Origin: an uncultured Clostridia bacterium
GTDB lineage: Bacteria; Bacillota_A; Clostridia; Christensenellales; CAG-138
NCBI GenBank assembly: GCA_937877295.1
Contig: CALFIV010000403.1
Location: 1 to 5,301, forward strand
Length of the DNA stretch: 5,301 nucleotides
Direction of reading: 5' to 3'
Made by a program: the position numbers and the translations under genes. Shown piece after piece: positions 1-5,301 of this stretch (position 1 is the stretch's first letter; each line of letters starts with the position of its first letter). The notes below the pieces were generated by a model that was not told the origin of the DNA, did no database searches, and worked only from the letters and a program-made list of their open reading frames with translations.

Positions 1-160
1 CTGTGGTAATCGATGCCAACAGCACGGCAATAGCCGAAATACACAAGCGGCTAACGTTGACGTTGACACCGAGCGACTGAGCAGTCTTATCTTCAAGCAT
101 GAGCAAGTCACAGCGCTTGCAGGTAAAAAGCGACAGTAAAAGACCGATTATGCCGTACAC
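1..160 (-). pseudogene. FecCD-family ABC transporter permease, internal fragment (5' part missing, 3' part beyond window)
   Basis: Read leftwards from about base 160 to the edge, this frame has no stop codon and gives about 53 residues in the style of FecCD/BtuC permeases, the membrane subunits that import siderophores, haem or cobalamin. The visible signature is a hydrophobic helix (GIIGLLLSLF), a short basic turn (CKR), then LLMLEDKTAQSLGVNV, which matches the family pattern L-x-L-G-(D/E)-x-x-A-x-S-L-G-V, followed by the start of the next helix (AIAVLLASITT). In the family this precedes the conserved G-x-I-x-F-V-G-L segment, which would lie outside the window. No start codon, ribosome binding site or upstream permease sequence is present: immediately upstream, in another frame, lies a gene for an LCP protein. 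The 5' boundary is uncertain (roughly 130-195). It is a fragment created by a junction, or an assembly chimera. The family call rests on motif recognition alone. Confidence 0.7.
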
Positions 161-956
161 GGCAATAGTCCAAAAATCCCTGCCCGTCGATATGCTGCAT
201 GCCTTTCTGATAAGAGCGGCCTTGAATCTTGAATGCAATATCCATATCGTAATCGAGACCGCCGCACAGATCAACAAGCTCTTTCAATGATGGCATGGTA
301 ACCGCGTAATAGTAATCAACGGATATCCCGCCGAGCATCCACTCCGCAGCTTCACATACCTTTTCCAAGCTCTTCGGGTTAAAGCTTCCGTCCGATTTTG
401 TCAGATTACCGCCGCAATTTAATGCAGCGTTCAGCTTATAAATGCCTTTGACTTTCGGAATCTCCGCATAGGTATCGCGCGGCAGTGAAATAAGGTCGAC
501 GCGATTATCATCGAAGTTCACTGCCATAACGATCATGACGTCGGAATGAAAATCTTTGAATGACCATGTTTCACGTTCAGCCGAATAGTCGACGCCCACC
601 AGCAGAATGTTCACGATGTCTTTCATCATCGATGTGTCTGCTTTTTCATACAAGGTCTGATACGGATCGATTGTCGGTTCGGGCGTTGCGGGTTCTTCGG
701 TATTATCCGGCACATCGCCTGTTTGCAGTGGCTTGGGCGTCGCAATCGGCGCAGGCGTAAGGAAAGCCCCGCCGTCGGTAGCCTCCGCCATCGGCTCTGT
801 TCTTCCTGCGCAAGAACCGACGTTTCGGAAATCGTCGCTCGTACCTCCGTTCAAAAAAGATGTAATCGGCGTCAGCAGCAACGCAATTACGACGCCGAGA
901 ATGACGACGCCTCCCGCAATGCATGACAGCATGATCACCAGTTTTTTCTTATTCAT
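108..956 (-). pseudogene. LCP (LytR-CpsA-Psr) family protein, C-terminally truncated
   Basis: LCP proteins transfer undecaprenyl-phosphate-linked glycopolymers (teichoic acids, capsule) onto peptidoglycan outside the membrane. This 282-residue reading has a basic N-terminus and one membrane helix (residues 5-28), a Thr/Pro/Ala/Glu linker (about 66-97), then the LCP domain from about 113: NILLVGVD (116-123), HSDVMIVMAVN (137-147), the hallmark SLPRDTY (157-163), KLNAAL (174-179), GGLDYDMD (232-239) and HIDGQGFLDYCRVRH (255-269). Normally a GDFGRQQRQ-type motif and a further 50 or more residues follow. Here RVRH is followed by 13 unrelated residues and a stop, because the DNA switches to a FecCD permease in another frame. 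ATG 956 is preferred over in-frame ATG 980 because AAAGGATC precedes it and a possible -10 box would leave ATG 980 almost leaderless. The product probably lacks part of its active-site fold. Family certain; truncation clear, cause unknown. Confidence 0.85.
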
Positions 957-995
957 ATCAAAATGATCCTTTCGGTTCATATAGTTTCATAGTGA

Positions 996-1024
996 ATTGT
1001 ACTCTCATTTTTCTAAAAATTCCA
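996..1024 (-). promoter_or_regulatory. Candidate promoter for the LCP gene
   Basis: On the minus strand TACAAT (996-1001) matches the sigma-A -10 consensus at five of six positions. A weak -35 (TGGAAT, 1019-1024, three of six) lies 17 bases upstream. Transcription would begin near 989, giving a leader of about 33 bases before ATG 956 but only about 9 before ATG 980, which supports the downstream start. Confidence 0.35.
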
Positions 1025-1036
1025 CGGAAATACGGA

Positions 1037-1047
1037 TTCGTTACGAA
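1037..1047. repeat. 11-base palindrome TTCGT-T-ACGAA
   Basis: Perfect five-base arms flank a single central T. On the minus strand it lies about 36 bases upstream of the candidate LCP -10 box, a plausible place for an activator or repressor site. The short length means it could be chance. Confidence 0.35.
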
Positions 1048-1071
1048 CATTTTACAAAAACAACGCATTTG

Positions 1072-1083
1072 CATGTTAACATG
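1072..1083. repeat. 12-base perfect palindrome CATGTTAACATG
   Basis: A self-complementary 12-mer without a spacer, near the middle of the divergent intergenic region. It resembles a small dimeric-regulator operator in form, but I do not recognise it as the site of a named regulator. Chance occurrence is possible in A/T-rich DNA. Confidence 0.4.
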
Positions 1084-1123
1084 AATGAGAAAGCGTCGGC
1101 CATCACGCAAAAACGAGTAAAAT

Positions 1124-1146
1124 CGGAAAAAAAGCTTTTCTTTCCG
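1124..1146. repeat. Imperfect inverted repeat CGGAAA..AAGCTT..TTTCCG
   Basis: An arm of CGG followed by seven A and G is mirrored by CTTTTCTTTCCG, centred on an AAGCTT core, with one unpaired base. It overlaps where the -35 element of the glycosyltransferase promoter would lie. It could be an operator, an upstream curved A-tract element, or simply homopurine/homopyrimidine bias. It does not follow a gene, so a terminator role is unlikely. Confidence 0.3.
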
Positions 1147-1163
1147 GACAAATGTGATATACT
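1135..1163 (+). promoter_or_regulatory. Candidate extended -10 promoter for the glycosyltransferase operon
   Basis: TGATATACT (1155-1163) combines the extended -10 TGn motif with TATACT, five of six matches to the sigma-A -10. The -35 region 17 bases upstream (CTTTTC) is poor, which is usual for extended -10 promoters. Transcription would start near 1170, leaving a leader of about 22 bases that holds the GGGGGT ribosome binding site. Confidence 0.45.
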
Positions 1164-1192
1164 GTATTGTGATTATGTATGGGGGTAAATCC

Positions 1193-2341
1193 ATGATTAT
1201 CGTTATTCCGGCCTATGAGCCGGATGAAAAGCTGCTCGGCGTACTGCAAGATTTTACCGAGCAGACCGAATACTCGATCATCGTCGTAAACGACGGCAGC
1301 AGCGAACCTTGCCGACCCGTGTTTGATGCGGTCAAGCGCTATTCGCGCGTGACCCTGCTGGAGCATGAAGTCAACCGCGGAAAAGGCGCTGCAATGAAAA
1401 CGGCGTTTGCATATATCGCTTCCAACTATTCTGCCGACGAATCCGTCATGACAGTCGACGCAGACGGACAGCATCTGGTCAAAGACGCGCTTCGTGTTGC
1501 CGAACGTTTGAACGAGCATCCCGATGCGCTGATTTTGGGATCGCGCAAATTCACCGGCAATGTTCCGTTCAAGAGCCGTATGGGCAATGCGATCACCAGA
1601 GGCGTGTTTCGGTTTACGACCGGCGTGCCCGTATACGATACACAAACGGGGCTTCGCGCTTTTTCCGCCCGCCGCATTTCCGAGATGCTTGCCCTGAAGG
1701 GAGATCGCTACGAATACGAGATCAATCAGCTCGTCTACTGTACGCAGCATCAGATTGATATCGTGGAAGAATGGATCGAAACCGTCTATATCGAAGAAAA
1801 CAAATCCTCGCATTTCCATGTGCTGAAGGATTCTTTCCGCATCTACAAGATTCTGCTGCTCGGGACATCGTTCATTCGGTTTATCGCATCCTCTTTCTCC
1901 TGTTTTCTGATGGATTATGCGGTATATGCCGTTTTGCTCGGGGTCACTCCGATGCTTTTGCAGAACGACGGCGTACAAAGCATCTGGACCGCTCTGTTTG
2001 CCTTTCTGAATCGGATTCTGCCGTTCCGCACTTGGGTTGTTCCGCCGATCGATTCGCAAAGCGTTATCGTCAGCGTCGTCGGTGCGCGCGTTGTCTCTGC
2101 GACGCTGAATTACATCCTGAACCGCCATCTGGTCTTCCATGCGAAGGATACCCGCATGAGCTTCTTGAAGTACGTTCTTTTGACGGTCATCATGCTGGTT
2201 CTGCAGAGTCTGTTTACCTTCCTTGCGGTCGATAAGCTTGGGCTGAACAAGTGGATCATCTACATTCCGGTTCAGATCATCCTGTATCCGCTCTCCTATG
2301 TGCTGCAGCGCGCCATCGTATTTCGCAAAAAAGAAAGCTGA
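1193..2341 (+). CDS. Family 2 glycosyltransferase fused to a GtrA-like membrane domain
   Basis: This 382-residue bifunctional membrane protein starts at ATG 1193, with GGGGGT seven bases upstream; in-frame ATG 1154 would add residues ahead of the GT2 start MIIVIPAYEP and overlaps the promoter. Residues 1 to about 210 form a DPM1/GtrB-like GT2 domain: IIVIPAYEP (2-10), VVNDGSS (31-37), NRGKGAA (61-67), the metal-binding VDADGQH (88-94) and DTQTGLRAF (149-157). Such enzymes transfer a sugar from a nucleotide donor to polyprenyl phosphate on the cytoplasmic face. Residues 226 to about 378 are GtrA-like, with helices near 226-248, 289-309, 325-345 and 354-376 and the typical LNYILNRHLVF (305-315). 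GtrA proteins are proposed to flip the lipid-linked sugar. First gene of the operon, 14 bases before the next start. Fusion architecture is known in Bacillota; the sugar cannot be read from sequence. Confidence 0.9.
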   Translation: MIIVIPAYEPDEKLLGVLQDFTEQTEYSIIVVNDGSSEPCRPVFDAVKRYSRVTLLEHEVNRGKGAAMKTAFAYIASNYSADESVMTVDADGQHLVKDALRVAERLNEHPDALILGSRKFTGNVPFKSRMGNAITRGVFRFTTGVPVYDTQTGLRAFSARRISEMLALKGDRYEYEINQLVYCTQHQIDIVEEWIETVYIEENKSSHFHVLKDSFRIYKILLLGTSFIRFIASSFSCFLMDYAVYAVLLGVTPMLLQNDGVQSIWTALFAFLNRILPFRTWVVPPIDSQSVIVSVVGARVVSATLNYILNRHLVFHAKDTRMSFLKYVLLTVIMLVLQSLFTFLAVDKLGLNKWIIYIPVQIILYPLSYVLQRAIVFRKKES

Positions 2342-2355
2342 CATCCGAAGCGCTT

Positions 2356-3813
2356 ATGTCCGAACGAGTTACAAAAAAGCCGAATCAGCGATTGAAAGTG
2401 CCGCGCATCATTGCTGCAGTTCTTCTAAACCTCGCCATTGTACTTTCGGCCGTGTATGTTCTGTACCATATCCTGGACCATTTCAATCCGCGGCTGCACT
2501 TCATCGAGCAATCCGATCTGCCTGTCGTGCCGGCTTTTTCGGTCATAATTCCGGTTCTGCTGGTTCTCTGTGTACTTTTATATGACCTGCTGATTACGGC
2601 TGGCGCGTTCAAGGGAAAACGATTCAACAAAGGGCGTTTTTTCTTCATTCTGCTGATTGATCTGATCCTGTTTATTGTCCTCTCTTTGATCATCATCGCG
2701 CATAGCTGCAATCTGCTGATGCGTCTCGGTCTGCAAACGCCCGATACGCCGGAAATCGTACAGTTGAACACGCCTGTTCCGACGGATGCGCCCGCTCCGA
2801 CCGCGATACCGACGATAGCTCCGTCTCCTGACGCGGAGCAGTCTGCAGAGACTTCGGCCGCGGCAGAAACGCCTGCCGGAGCGGAAACGCCTGCATCGGC
2901 AGCTTCGATGCCTGCGCCGAGCGATCAGCCGGAGGCTTCGGTCATCCCCGGTCTTTTGGGGAATAAATTTGCGGAAAAGTTCACGGATGAAAAGCAAACG
3001 CAGGTTTATGACGCCGATTCTGTCGTAGAAACGCTGCCGGACGGCACGGAAAAGACGCTGCTCTATACCTACGCAAGCAGCAAGGTTGCGGTCGATATCT
3101 ACCACTATCAAAAGGGCAAGCTGCAATATCAGATCGCGGACATCTACACGCGCGACATCAACTGCTTCACGACAGCATACGAGCTTAACTTCAGATCTCT
3201 CGTCAAAACGCGCGCCTATGCCGAACGGATCAACGCGATCGTAGCGACCAACGGCGACAATTTCAATGCCGGCAAGATTACGGATGGTTTGGTCATTCGC
3301 AATACCGCGCAGCTTTTCCCGGAAGCCGGTAAAGCGTCGACGCGTTTCACGTCGGATCTTTGCGTATTGTTCCATGACGGAACGATGCGCGTATATGACT
3401 GCAAAGCCGATCGGATCAGCTATGATGAGATCATTGCGAATTTTCCGTATCAGGCGTTTTATTTCGGGCCTAAGCTGCTGAATGACGACGGCAGCGCAAA
3501 GACAACATTCAATTCGTCTCTCGACCACGCAAATCCGCGCACCGTGCTCGGCTACTTTGAACCCGGGCATTACAGCTTGATGGTTGTGCTCGGCCAACGC
3601 GAATGCGTGGATTACAATGGCAAGAATCTGGGCAAGGGCAAATCGCCCGGATTGACCTTCGAAGAGCTTTCTGCGCTCTGTGCGCAGCAGGGGTATACGA
3701 TGGCATACAATCTTGACGGCGGCGGTTCGTCAAGCATGGTATGGAATCGTACCGTGTTCGGTCATAATACGCGTACGCACAGCGATATCCTTGCTGTCGT
3801 CGATCCCGAATAA
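2356..3813 (+). CDS. Membrane-anchored phosphodiester glycosidase (NAGPA-like) family protein
   Basis: This 485-residue protein starts at ATG 2356, 14 bases after the glycosyltransferase stop, with only a weak GAAG upstream, so translational coupling is likely. Three membrane helices (about 17-38, 60-81, 94-116) lead to a Pro/Ala/Thr/Glu-rich linker (about 128-197) containing a repeated ETPA unit, which should put the C-terminal domain outside the cell. That domain (about 290-483) has the phosphodiester glycosidase (NAGPA) family signatures: ATNGDNF (297-303), HANPRTVLGY (391-400), GLTFEELSALC (432-442) and NLDGGGSSSMV (452-462). Mammalian NAGPA removes a GlcNAc cap from mannose 6-phosphate; bacterial relatives are linked to exopolysaccharide or sugar-phosphodiester metabolism. 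ATNGDNF replaces the more usual NGGFF-type motif. The neighbouring GT2-GtrA and LCP genes suggest action on a wall glycopolymer, but the substrate is unknown. Confidence 0.88.
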   Translation: MSERVTKKPNQRLKVPRIIAAVLLNLAIVLSAVYVLYHILDHFNPRLHFIEQSDLPVVPAFSVIIPVLLVLCVLLYDLLITAGAFKGKRFNKGRFFFILLIDLILFIVLSLIIIAHSCNLLMRLGLQTPDTPEIVQLNTPVPTDAPAPTAIPTIAPSPDAEQSAETSAAAETPAGAETPASAASMPAPSDQPEASVIPGLLGNKFAEKFTDEKQTQVYDADSVVETLPDGTEKTLLYTYASSKVAVDIYHYQKGKLQYQIADIYTRDINCFTTAYELNFRSLVKTRAYAERINAIVATNGDNFNAGKITDGLVIRNTAQLFPEAGKASTRFTSDLCVLFHDGTMRVYDCKADRISYDEIIANFPYQAFYFGPKLLNDDGSAKTTFNSSLDHANPRTVLGYFEPGHYSLMVVLGQRECVDYNGKNLGKGKSPGLTFEELSALCAQQGYTMAYNLDGGGSSSMVWNRTVFGHNTRTHSDILAVVDPE

Positions 3814-3825
3814 GGAGGCTATATG
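3811..3825 (+). promoter_or_regulatory. Ribosome binding site overlapping the upstream stop codon
   Basis: TAAGGAGGCTATATG: the glycosidase stop codon TAA runs directly into AGGAGG, with ATG at 3823 seven bases later. The near-perfect site fixes the start of the small membrane gene and argues that this short ORF is translated. Confidence 0.8.
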
Positions 3826-4071
3826 CGAAAATCCATACGTACCGCAACCTTGATCATTGCGCATGCAGGATTGCTTGTTTCAATCCTGTATCTCGTCTGT
3901 TTTTTGCTGAACGCTTTCCTTCCCGAATTTCCGCTGAAAGCGTACGCGAACTTTTTTCTTTTCGACTATTTCTATCTGATCATTCCGCTTCTTTGCATTG
4001 CATCCGGTATTCTTTTGCAGATATCCACAGCAAAACCGAAGCGTAAGAAACAAAAAACAAACAAGAATTGA
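3823..4071 (+). CDS. Small two-helix membrane protein, function unknown
   Basis: I do not recognise a family for this 82-residue protein. It has a short basic N-terminus (MRKSIR), a first hydrophobic segment (about 8-32), a loop with two prolines and an aromatic-rich stretch (33-44), a second hydrophobic segment (about 45-67), and a strongly basic lysine-rich tail (71-82). The positive-inside rule would place both ends in the cytoplasm. The excellent AGGAGG site at 3813-3818 and position inside a tight operon (9-base gaps on both sides) support it as a real gene rather than a chance ORF. Lying after the glycosidase, it might assist envelope assembly, but nothing in the sequence proves a role. 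Gene call confident; function unassigned. Confidence 0.75.
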   Translation: MRKSIRTATLIIAHAGLLVSILYLVCFLLNAFLPEFPLKAYANFFLFDYFYLIIPLLCIASGILLQISTAKPKRKKQKTNKN

Positions 4072-4084
4072 GGAGGCTACTATG
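4069..4084 (+). promoter_or_regulatory. Ribosome binding site of the aminopeptidase gene
   Basis: TGAGGAGGCTACTATG: the stop codon of the small membrane gene overlaps GAGGAGG, and ATG 4082 follows eight bases after AGG. It repeats the AGGAGGCTA block seen at the preceding gene junction and fixes the aminopeptidase start. Confidence 0.8.
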
Positions 4085-5301
4085 AATCGTTCGGATCTCG
4101 ATTGCACCAATGCACTCTTGGATTTTTTGGAAGCTGCACCAGTCAGCTTTGCCGCGGTCAAAGAAGCTGAAAAGCGTCTTGACGCTGCAGGCTATCAGCG
4201 TCTTTCATTTCAAACGCCGTGGTCGCTTACGGACGGCGGGCGCTATTATGTGACGCGCAACGGCTCTTCACTGATCGCATTCAACCTGCCTGCCGATGCG
4301 GAAGGCTTCATGATTGCAGCAAGCCACAGCGACTCTCCCTGCTTTAAGCTGAAAACGGAAGCGGAAGCGGTCGCCTGCGAGCATTATCTCAAGCTCAATA
4401 CCGAGGGCTACGGCGGCATGATCATCTCAAGCTGGTTTGACCGCCCCCTCTCCCTCGCCGGCCGCGCGATTGTCAAAACCGGCGCTTCCTTCGAGACCAG
4501 AGTCGTGACCTTTGATCGCGATCTTTGTCTGATCCCGAACGTATGCATTCATTTCAATCGCGAAATCAACAACGGCTACAAGTACAACAAATCGGTCGAC
4601 ACGCTTCCGCTGCTCGCGAACACCACCGAAAAGGGCTGCATCAAAGCACTGGTCGCCGAGCGGCTCGGTGTGGAAGCGGACGCCATCGTCTCTCTTGACT
4701 TGTTTGTCGTCAACCGCACACGAGGCGCAATCTTCGGCGCAGACGACGCATTCTTCTGCGCGCCGCGCATTGACGATCTGCAATGCGCTTATGCAACGCT
4801 TGAAGCGTTTTTGCAGGCGAATGCTCCGAAGTCAATTCCGGTCTACGCGCTGTTTGACAACGAAGAGGTCGGCAGCGAAACAAAGCAGGGCGCTGCAAGC
4901 ATGCTGCTTTATGATGTGCTCTCGCGAATTGCGGAAGCGAAAGGCCGTACTATGTCGGAGCTGCTGCCTTCTTCCCTGATGCTTTCCTGCGACAACGGAC
5001 ATGCCAGACATCCAAATCATCCGGAGCTGAGCGATGCGCAGAATTGTCCGCACATGAACGAAGGCGTCGTGATCAAGCACAACGCCAATCAGCGCTACAC
5101 AACCGACGCACTGTCCGAAGCGCTCTTTGCGGAAATCTGCGCCCGTGCCGAAGTGCCGGTACAGCATTTTGCCAACCGCAGCGACATTGTCGGCGGCGGA
5201 ACGCTTGGCAGCATCAGCAATACGCGCGTTGCGCTCAAAACGGTCGATATCGGGCTTGCACAGCTGGCCATGCACTCCGCGGTGGAAACGGCGGAGTGCA
5301 T
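4082..5301 (+). CDS. M18 family aminopeptidase (3' end beyond window)
   Basis: The frame stays open for 406 codons to the right edge and encodes an M18 zinc aminopeptidase, a cytosolic enzyme that removes N-terminal residues, often acidic ones, from peptides. Metal and catalytic motifs are all present: SHSDSP (81-86; His82 ligand, Asp84 catalytic support), APRIDDL (227-233; Asp231 bridging ligand), DNEEVGS (259-265; Glu261 base and Glu262 ligand), SCDNGHARHPN (302-312; Asp304 ligand), NANQRYTTD (334-342), RSDIVGGGTLGSI (366-378) and LAMHSA (395-400; His398 last ligand). Roles are assigned by family analogy. The family is usually about 430 residues, so only some 20-30 are missing. The start has a strong AGGAGG site nine bases after the small membrane gene. 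It resembles the ApeB-type clade, though the symbol cannot be fixed from this alone. No functional link to the envelope genes is visible. Confidence 0.93.
   Translation, partial: MNRSDLDCTNALLDFLEAAPVSFAAVKEAEKRLDAAGYQRLSFQTPWSLTDGGRYYVTRNGSSLIAFNLPADAEGFMIAASHSDSPCFKLKTEAEAVACEHYLKLNTEGYGGMIISSWFDRPLSLAGRAIVKTGASFETRVVTFDRDLCLIPNVCIHFNREINNGYKYNKSVDTLPLLANTTEKGCIKALVAERLGVEADAIVSLDLFVVNRTRGAIFGADDAFFCAPRIDDLQCAYATLEAFLQANAPKSIPVYALFDNEEVGSETKQGAASMLLYDVLSRIAEAKGRTMSELLPSSLMLSCDNGHARHPNHPELSDAQNCPHMNEGVVIKHNANQRYTTDALSEALFAEICARAEVPVQHFANRSDIVGGGTLGSISNTRVALKTVDIGLAQLAMHSAVETAEC

Larger units (their letters stand above)
957..1192. promoter_or_regulatory. Divergent intergenic control region
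   Basis: This 236-base, A/T-rich gap separates the minus-strand LCP gene from the plus-strand glycosyltransferase operon. No credible coding sequence is seen. It holds candidate promoters in both directions, perfect palindromes at 1037-1047 and 1072-1083, and an imperfect inverted repeat at 1124-1146. The layout would allow shared control of two envelope-related units, but that is inference. Confidence 0.6.

Noticed and set aside
99..290. Short plus-strand open frame over the LCP/permease junction
   Set aside because: No ribosome binding site and antisense to two recognisable minus-strand coding segments.
957..980. Eight-residue N-terminal extension of the LCP protein from ATG 980
   Set aside because: AAAGGATC upstream of ATG 956 and the predicted promoter position favour the shorter form, although the spacing to ATG 956 is slightly long, so this is not certain.
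1103..2344. 413-codon open frame on the minus strand
   Set aside because: It lies antisense to the glycosyltransferase, whose motifs are unmistakable. The antisense product has no recognisable domain and no ribosome binding site, and it runs through the intergenic region.
2251..2355. Upstream extension of the glycosidase reading frame
   Set aside because: It overlaps the glycosyltransferase 3' end in another frame, adds no family-like sequence before the membrane anchor, and has no ribosome binding site.
2869..2906. Near-repeat of GAAACGCCTGC in the glycosidase linker as a mobile or CRISPR-like repeat
   Set aside because: Only two short in-frame copies encoding an ETPA unit; ordinary low-complexity linker expansion.
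2578..3597. 339-codon open frame on the minus strand
   Set aside because: Antisense to the phosphodiester glycosidase gene and extremely Arg-rich, as expected from reading codon-biased DNA backwards.
3811..4084. Transcription terminators between operon genes
   Set aside because: Gaps are 9 bases long with ribosome binding sites and no hairpin followed by a T-run.
4302..5050. Variant residues in the M18 motif SCDNGHARHPN as a sign of lost activity
   Set aside because: All metal-binding and catalytic positions expected for the family are retained; the changes are at neighbouring positions.

Overview
The window looks like chromosomal DNA from a Gram-positive-type anaerobe of the Bacillota (Clostridia-like). 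The evidence is strong AGGAGG ribosome binding sites, a LytR-CpsA-Psr (LCP) envelope protein, a phosphodiester glycosidase family protein, and an M18 aminopeptidase of the type common in gut Clostridia. By eye, base composition is close to balanced. I see no tRNA, rRNA, CRISPR array, insertion sequence or phage gene. The organism assignment is inference.

Layout: the left 960 bases are read on the minus strand. They carry an LCP gene (start at 956) that is intact through most of its catalytic domain, then breaks abruptly near base 150. From there to the left edge the minus strand, in a different frame, encodes a piece from the middle of a FecCD-type metal-chelate ABC transporter permease. The LCP reading frame runs about 14 meaningless codons past the break and stops at 108. 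Two unrelated genes are therefore joined: either a genuine deletion or rearrangement, or an assembly chimera. This is the most unusual thing in the window.

Bases 957-1192 are a divergent control region, with candidate promoters facing both ways, two short perfect palindromes and an imperfect A/T-rich inverted repeat.

From 1193 to the right edge there is a compact plus-strand operon of four genes with gaps of 9 to 14 bases: (1) a GT2 glycosyltransferase fused to a GtrA-like membrane domain; (2) a three-helix membrane protein with a Pro/Ala/Thr linker and an extracellular phosphodiester glycosidase (NAGPA-like) domain; (3) an 82-residue membrane protein of unknown function; (4) an M18 zinc aminopeptidase that runs off the right edge within about 20-30 residues of its expected end. 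The first two, with the divergent LCP protein, suggest a cell-envelope glycopolymer locus: lipid-linked sugar formation and flipping, attachment of polymer to the wall, and cleavage of sugar phosphodiesters. The aminopeptidase looks like a housekeeping passenger. I do not see a clear previously undescribed system here.
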